From positions 1 through 53,626 of the forward strand of contig CAYWMP010000016.1 in assembly GCA_964459445.1 (NCBI GenBank): a stretch of 53,626 nucleotides of DNA. The letters are read 5' to 3'. Origin of the DNA: CAYWMP01 sp964459445 (GTDB lineage Bacteria; Desulfobacterota; DSM-4660; Desulfatiglandales; HGW-15). A model generated the notes under the pieces. The model was not told where the DNA came from and did not search any database. It was given only the letters and a program-made list of their open reading frames with translations. Made by a program: the position numbers and the translations under genes. This document shows, one piece after another, positions 49,156 through 53,626 of the stretch. Position 1 is the stretch's first letter. Each line of letters begins with the position of its first letter.

Positions 49156-50139
49156 TCATTCTATATGTTCAATTCCAAGCCTTAATTCTTCAAGTCCTGC
49201 CTCGCGAGAAACGTGCGCCTGATAGCCCAATTCCCGTCTTGCCTTATCGTCCTTTACCACAAGTGGGCTCCCGACGATCTCTACAAAAGTTCGGGTAATT
49301 GGGGGCGCCCCTTTGATCCGAAATACCCGCCATAGGAGTTCGGAGATTTGAGCTATAAGTAACGCGACCCACCTCGGAACACTCTGATCACCGGGATCGA
49401 CACCCTGTGTCTGAAGCAACTGCGTTATGAGTTCTCGGAATTCAATTGGGGCGCCGTCCGTCAAAAAATAGGTCTCGCCTGGAAGTCCTTGCTCTAATGC
49501 AAGGAACGCTCCTTCACAAACATTGCGAACGTGGCAGGTAACATAGGGATATTTTCCGTGGTCAATCCACTTGAATTTGCCGGCTTTTACCATGTCAATC
49601 ATAAGCGGCAGGGCATAGGGATCTCCAGCGCCCCAAATGAAAACCGGTCGAACTGCCAATGTCTCAAAGCCAGGCGAGTTGGCCTCCAGTACTAGGGATT
49701 CCGCCTTGGCCTTTGTTTCAGGGTATATGCCAATATGCCTTGAAGGGATAGGTAAAGTTTCATCTGCGTCTATAACCGGTCTTCCGCCCGCAAGTACAGC
49801 ACCTGCACTGATATAAACAAATCGCTTTATCCCGGCATCCTTTGCAGCTTGGAGGACCCGCTCTGTGCCGCCGACGTTGACGCGGTACATTTCTTCGCGG
49901 TTTCCCCATAATCTCATGATAGCCGCAGAGTGGATAACAGCCTCACAGGAAGCCATACCCTGGCGGATTGAATCCACATCCTCCAAGTTCCCCAAAACCG
50001 GCAATCCACCAACTTCCTTGATCTTTGCTGAAGCAGAAGAAGACCTTGCCAGGCCTTTGACCTTATGACCCTGTTCTGTGAGATAACGAATTAGTGCCTG
50101 TCCAACAAACCCGGACCCACCAGTAACAAATATGTCCAT
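49156..50139 (-). CDS. NAD(P)-dependent epimerase/dehydratase (extended SDR)
   Basis: A 327-residue extended short-chain dehydrogenase. The N-terminal glycine motif is VTGGSGFVGQALIRYL, followed by VIHSAAIMRLWG. The catalytic Tyr/Lys are in IYPETKAKAE, with Ser of VYISAGAVL upstream. The C-terminal sequence (PVFIWGAGDPYALPLMID) resembles the 3-beta-hydroxysteroid dehydrogenase/dihydroflavonol reductase group. Substrate unknown. Confidence 0.88.
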   Translation of the reverse strand: MDIFVTGGSGFVGQALIRYLTEQGHKVKGLARSSSASAKIKEVGGLPVLGNLEDVDSIRQGMASCEAVIHSAAIMRLWGNREEMYRVNVGGTERVLQAAKDAGIKRFVYISAGAVLAGGRPVIDADETLPIPSRHIGIYPETKAKAESLVLEANSPGFETLAVRPVFIWGAGDPYALPLMIDMVKAGKFKWIDHGKYPYVTCHVRNVCEGAFLALEQGLPGETYFLTDGAPIEFRELITQLLQTQGVDPGDQSVPRWVALLIAQISELLWRVFRIKGAPPITRTFVEIVGSPLVVKDDKARRELGYQAHVSREAGLEELRLGIEHIE

Positions 50140-50251
50140 TACGCAATCTCTGTTCTTGATTTGTCTATGAAATGGGGAGTAGTTCTTTGATGTTTATAAA
50201 TAGATCAACATATGACATCAGGCAGGGTAAGATAAAATAGGAATCTCACTT

Positions 50252-53200
50252 CTATTCCAAAGATGCCAGGGCTTCCTTTGCCTGTTTCAGGAACACTTCT
50301 GCTTCACACTGTTTAAAGATCTGAATAGCTTCGGAGAAGCATTCCTTTGCCTGGTCATCTCTGTTTTTTAATTTGTGCAGCAGTCCTAAATCAAGATAAG
50401 CCTGGCCTAGAATACCTTTGAACCCAATCTCTTTCGCAACCTTGATCGCTTTGTTGAAATGATGTTCTGCTTTCTTGGCGGCAAATGGGACATTTTTGAC
50501 CAGAAAGCCTATGTTTTTGGCCATAGTTGATAGAACGATTGGGCCCTCTCCCGCAACGAGCTGAAAATACACCTGCCCCAGTATATGCTCTGCTAAGGCA
50601 TAAAAATATTTCCTCTCAGTCCCAAGACATGACTGCCGCATATCTTCAATCCTCTTCAGCCCCCGGGCCATATGGCCTTTAGCTATCAAAACACCTCCCA
50701 GAAGCCCGCGTACTATCGTTCCATAGAGCTCAGTACCATAATTCCGGCTAAAGGACTCGACCTCCTTGAGAACATCTTCCGCCTCAGGGAACTGACCGTT
50801 CAAGACATAGCAAACGCCAAGTACATATTTTGGAAACTGAGAATAAAGGGGATCTGCCGAAACCTCTGTTGCCCTTTGGTAGCATTCAATGGCCGATGAA
50901 AAATCACCCTTTGCTAAAAAACTATGCCCCATATGAAAGTGGCCCAATACCAGACAACGGATGTTAGAACGACTCCTGCCGTAATCCAAAAGGGTTCTTC
51001 CGATTTCATTGTTCTTTTTACTCTCTCCCCTAAACGTATAAGCAAACGCCATCCCGTCCAAAGATTTGAAAAAAAGGTATTGATCCGATGGGAGAAGCCT
51101 GGCGACCTCCTGAGCTCGTTCTCCAAAGTTGAGGGCTTCCTCCAGCAAGCCCAATTCCACACAGGGATAGGCGAGCCAGGTACATGCATAGCCGATTACC
51201 TGTTTATCATCAATCTCCTCGCCAAGCTCAAGTGCCTTAAGAAGATATTGATAAGAACGCCTTATTTCCTCTCTAAACCATAGGGCAAATCCAAGCCACG
51301 CATAGAACATCCCTGTCTTTCCCTTGTCATCCAGTGCCTGAGCGAGCGACTCATGAGCTTCGAACAGATCGGTTAAACCTTTGAAATCTCCCCGGTAGTA
51401 AAAAACTAAGGCCCATTCGATGAGAAGCTTTATGAGCAGGTCCTCTTCTGCCTCTGTCTTGTCGGGTTTATTGGTGAGAATGTCATAGGCCTCGTTGTAG
51501 TATTGATGTGCTTCTTCCACTGCATATCTTCCGAGACTCTTCTCACCCGACTTCATAAGATAATCAATGGCCTTATGGCTGGACTTACCCCGCTTGAAAT
51601 GAAAGGCCAGTGTTTCATAAAACTCCGGAAGTCTTTCTTCGAAAACCGTTTCCATGGCAAGGGCAATTTGTTCATGGATTTCTCGGCGCTCTTTTTTGAG
51701 CAGACCACTGTAAACGACTTCCTGGGTAAGGGAATGCTTGAACATGTACTCCAGATCTGGTTGGAGGGACCGGGTTCTGATCAGGTCCAATCGCTCCAGA
51801 GCGCTTAGTCCCCCATCAATGCGGCCTTTGAGCTCCGTGATCTTTTTCAGTACGTCGTAAAGGAAAGCCCGGCCGATCACCGATGCCTCTTGAAGAATAC
51901 GTTTGCTCTCTTTTTCCAGCCGATCGAGTCTGCCCGAGATAAGGCCATGGATTGAAGAGGATATGTCTGATTCCGAGATGGGTTTATTAATACGCCAATG
52001 ACCGTTGTCCCGGACCATCGTTTCAGATTCGATAAGGGAATTGACCAGTTCTTCGAGGTAAAAAGGGTTTCCTTCGGCCTTTCTCTGCACCAACCGCTTT
52101 AGATCGGAAGGAATGCTTTTGGTCTTGAGTAAAGATTCCAGCATGTCCTGGGCATCTGAAAGGGACAGGTCCTTCAGCTGAATTTCATGGTAAAGTTTGC
52201 CGACACCGCTTAACTGATGACTTGTGAAAAGATTGAAGGTTGGCCGGTAAGCACAAAGAACAATCGCGGGTTCTCGGATTTCTATGCATGCCCGTCGGAG
52301 TAGTTCTACAAAGGAAGGATCTGCCCAGTGTAAATCCTCCAGGAAGTAAATGGTTGGCGCTTTCGTGGCAAGAGACGAAAGAATCTCCTGGACCGCCGCC
52401 TGGAGGCGAGATTTCCAGAACTCGGGGCTGACTTCTTCCAACTCGGGATCACTCAGCGAGAAAAGACCGCCCACATAGGGGATAATATCCTCCTGCTTTC
52501 CAACAAGATCTTCAATCCCGGACTCGACTTTTTCCTTCACCTTTTCAGGGGGATCGTTTTCCTCGATGTGAAATACTCGATTTATAAGATCAATCAGCGG
52601 GTAATAGGGTATGTTTTGAGAATAAGCATAGGCGTGTCCTTCTATCCATTGAATCTGATCAAGATCAAGACTGGCCTTGAACTCTTCAACCAGTCTGCTT
52701 TTTCCCGTACCGGCGTCCCCACAAATCGAAAAAACTCGGCCTTTGCCTTGCCGCAAATTGTCGACGGCCTCGGACAGTTCGGCCAACTCCACTTTTCTCC
52801 CAACCAGATCGGATCTTAGACCTGAAAGCCGACGAATCGTAATGGGTTTGTCTCTTTGAGATAATACTTTATTTGCTTGGACGGGATCTGCCTTGCCCTT
52901 GACCATTGTTGGCTCTAAGGATTCAAATGTAAAATGACCCTCAGCCTGATGGCAGGTATCCGTATCGACTATTATTTCGCCTGGTTTTGCCAGATTGCTC
53001 AGGCGTGAGGCCAGATTTATGGTGTCTCCGGCAACGCCATGGGTTCCCCTCTCCATGTCCACTTCACCGGTTACCACCAGGCCGGTATTGATGCCAGTGT
53101 GCATGGAAATGGGTTGCGCAATCCGGGCTTCTATTTCAGGGCTTATATCATCGACCAGCTCATGAATTTCTATTGCAGCTTTGATGGCTCTAATGGGATC

Positions 53201-53599
53201 ATCCTCATGGGCCTTGGGTGCGCCGAAAAGGGCCATCACCGCATCGCCGGCATACTTTTCAATGAATCCATCGTATTTACCTACGATTTTAGATATTTCG
53301 CCAAAAATCCTGCTGGTCATCTCCTTGACTTCTTCCGGATCCAGCTTTTCGGACATTGCCGTATATCCGGTGAGGTCAGAGAAAAGAACCGTGACATGCT
53401 TTCTTTCGCCGTCGGATTCGGGTACCGGCTTTTCTGTTTCTACAGGTTCATCTAATTTTTGGCCGCACTCACCACAGAATTTATCTTCGGGAGCATTTTC
53501 AGAATTGCATTTTGGGCAGGTGAGTATGAGCTTTGCACCGCACTCACGGCAAAACTTTCTCGTTTCAGAATTCTCAACCTGGCAATTTGGGCATTTCAT
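50252..53599 (-). CDS. Zinc-ribbon / class III cyclase / AAA ATPase / TPR regulator
   Basis: A 1115-residue multidomain protein with a complete ORF inside the window. Two N-terminal zinc ribbons (CPNCQVENSETRKFCRECG; CPKCNSENAPEDKFCGECG) are followed by a class III nucleotide cyclase domain (~residues 65-245) with both metal Asp residues (Asp75 FSDLTGY, Asp119 YAGDA), the purine-binding Lys115 and the NxxxR motif GDTINLASRLSN, so it should be active. Then a STAND-like AAA+ domain (Walker A GDAGTGKSRLV, Walker B IYFLEDLHWAD) and about 500 residues of tetratricopeptide-like repeats to the C terminus. A large signalling hub whose activating input is unknown. Confidence 0.9.
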   Translation of the reverse strand: MKCPNCQVENSETRKFCRECGAKLILTCPKCNSENAPEDKFCGECGQKLDEPVETEKPVPESDGERKHVTVLFSDLTGYTAMSEKLDPEEVKEMTSRIFGEISKIVGKYDGFIEKYAGDAVMALFGAPKAHEDDPIRAIKAAIEIHELVDDISPEIEARIAQPISMHTGINTGLVVTGEVDMERGTHGVAGDTINLASRLSNLAKPGEIIVDTDTCHQAEGHFTFESLEPTMVKGKADPVQANKVLSQRDKPITIRRLSGLRSDLVGRKVELAELSEAVDNLRQGKGRVFSICGDAGTGKSRLVEEFKASLDLDQIQWIEGHAYAYSQNIPYYPLIDLINRVFHIEENDPPEKVKEKVESGIEDLVGKQEDIIPYVGGLFSLSDPELEEVSPEFWKSRLQAAVQEILSSLATKAPTIYFLEDLHWADPSFVELLRRACIEIREPAIVLCAYRPTFNLFTSHQLSGVGKLYHEIQLKDLSLSDAQDMLESLLKTKSIPSDLKRLVQRKAEGNPFYLEELVNSLIESETMVRDNGHWRINKPISESDISSSIHGLISGRLDRLEKESKRILQEASVIGRAFLYDVLKKITELKGRIDGGLSALERLDLIRTRSLQPDLEYMFKHSLTQEVVYSGLLKKERREIHEQIALAMETVFEERLPEFYETLAFHFKRGKSSHKAIDYLMKSGEKSLGRYAVEEAHQYYNEAYDILTNKPDKTEAEEDLLIKLLIEWALVFYYRGDFKGLTDLFEAHESLAQALDDKGKTGMFYAWLGFALWFREEIRRSYQYLLKALELGEEIDDKQVIGYACTWLAYPCVELGLLEEALNFGERAQEVARLLPSDQYLFFKSLDGMAFAYTFRGESKKNNEIGRTLLDYGRSRSNIRCLVLGHFHMGHSFLAKGDFSSAIECYQRATEVSADPLYSQFPKYVLGVCYVLNGQFPEAEDVLKEVESFSRNYGTELYGTIVRGLLGGVLIAKGHMARGLKRIEDMRQSCLGTERKYFYALAEHILGQVYFQLVAGEGPIVLSTMAKNIGFLVKNVPFAAKKAEHHFNKAIKVAKEIGFKGILGQAYLDLGLLHKLKNRDDQAKECFSEAIQIFKQCEAEVFLKQAKEALASLE

Positions 53600-53626
53600 C
53601 TTTGACGCCCTCCGGTGAATATGAGG

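Overview
The window reads as a chromosomal segment of an anaerobic bacterium, most likely a sulfate-reducer-like Desulfobacterota. This is inferred from gene content (ferredoxin-type 2-oxoacid oxidoreductase, B12-dependent mutase, tripartite tricarboxylate transporter, sigma-54 control, a DUF3786 Fe-S protein, a UroD-like protein) and from two in-frame UGA codons in redox motifs that look like selenocysteine. No rRNA, tRNA or CRISPR array was recognised.

Region 1 (about 0.1-20.5 kb) is a catabolic locus. On the minus strand lie a TSUP permease, an MFS transporter and a decayed MFS gene. Divergent from them, a GntR/FCD regulator heads a long plus-strand series: two-subunit class I fumarase, four-subunit succinate dehydrogenase/fumarate reductase, TctA, an enolase-superfamily enzyme, a cytidylate-kinase-like/BON protein, TctC, TctB, a split UxaA/SuyAB-type lyase, a LUD protein, and the three genes of a glutamate-mutase-type B12 enzyme (S subunit, reactivating ATPase, E subunit). 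The E subunit keeps the family frame and most substrate residues, but the positions equivalent to Arg149 and Glu171 of clostridial glutamate mutase are Leu, and no methylaspartase is present. I infer an uncharacterised carbon-skeleton mutase acting on an imported di- or tricarboxylate. A short AT-rich motif recurs around the GntR promoter and before the lyase genes, suggesting one regulon.

Region 2 (20.5-29 kb, minus strand) is an acyl-CoA ligase, a three-subunit 2-oxoacid:acceptor oxidoreductase and a GltD-like flavoprotein. They are preceded by a textbook sigma-54 promoter, paired palindromic upstream sites and the gene for a PAS-AAA-Fis activator: a ketoacid to acyl-CoA oxidation operon.

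Region 3 (29-38.4 kb) is accessory: an orphan antitoxin, a UroD-like protein, a VOC protein, an AraC/GyrI regulator, DUF3786, VapBC, and a TetR gene with a divergent tautomerase/hydrolase pair under tandem operators. It also holds many gene fragments (GNAT, an AhpD-like fragment with UGA in CxxU, glyoxalase, ECF sigma) and palindromic repeats.

Region 4 (38.4-53.6 kb) has an ABC-2 exporter operon with its own winged-helix regulator and tandem operator, a hydrolase, an AT-rich methyltransferase, an MBL-fold protein, a class V aminotransferase, a GAF histidine kinase, a probable TlpA-like selenoprotein (UPGC), an NAD-dependent epimerase and a large zinc-ribbon/cyclase/AAA/TPR protein.
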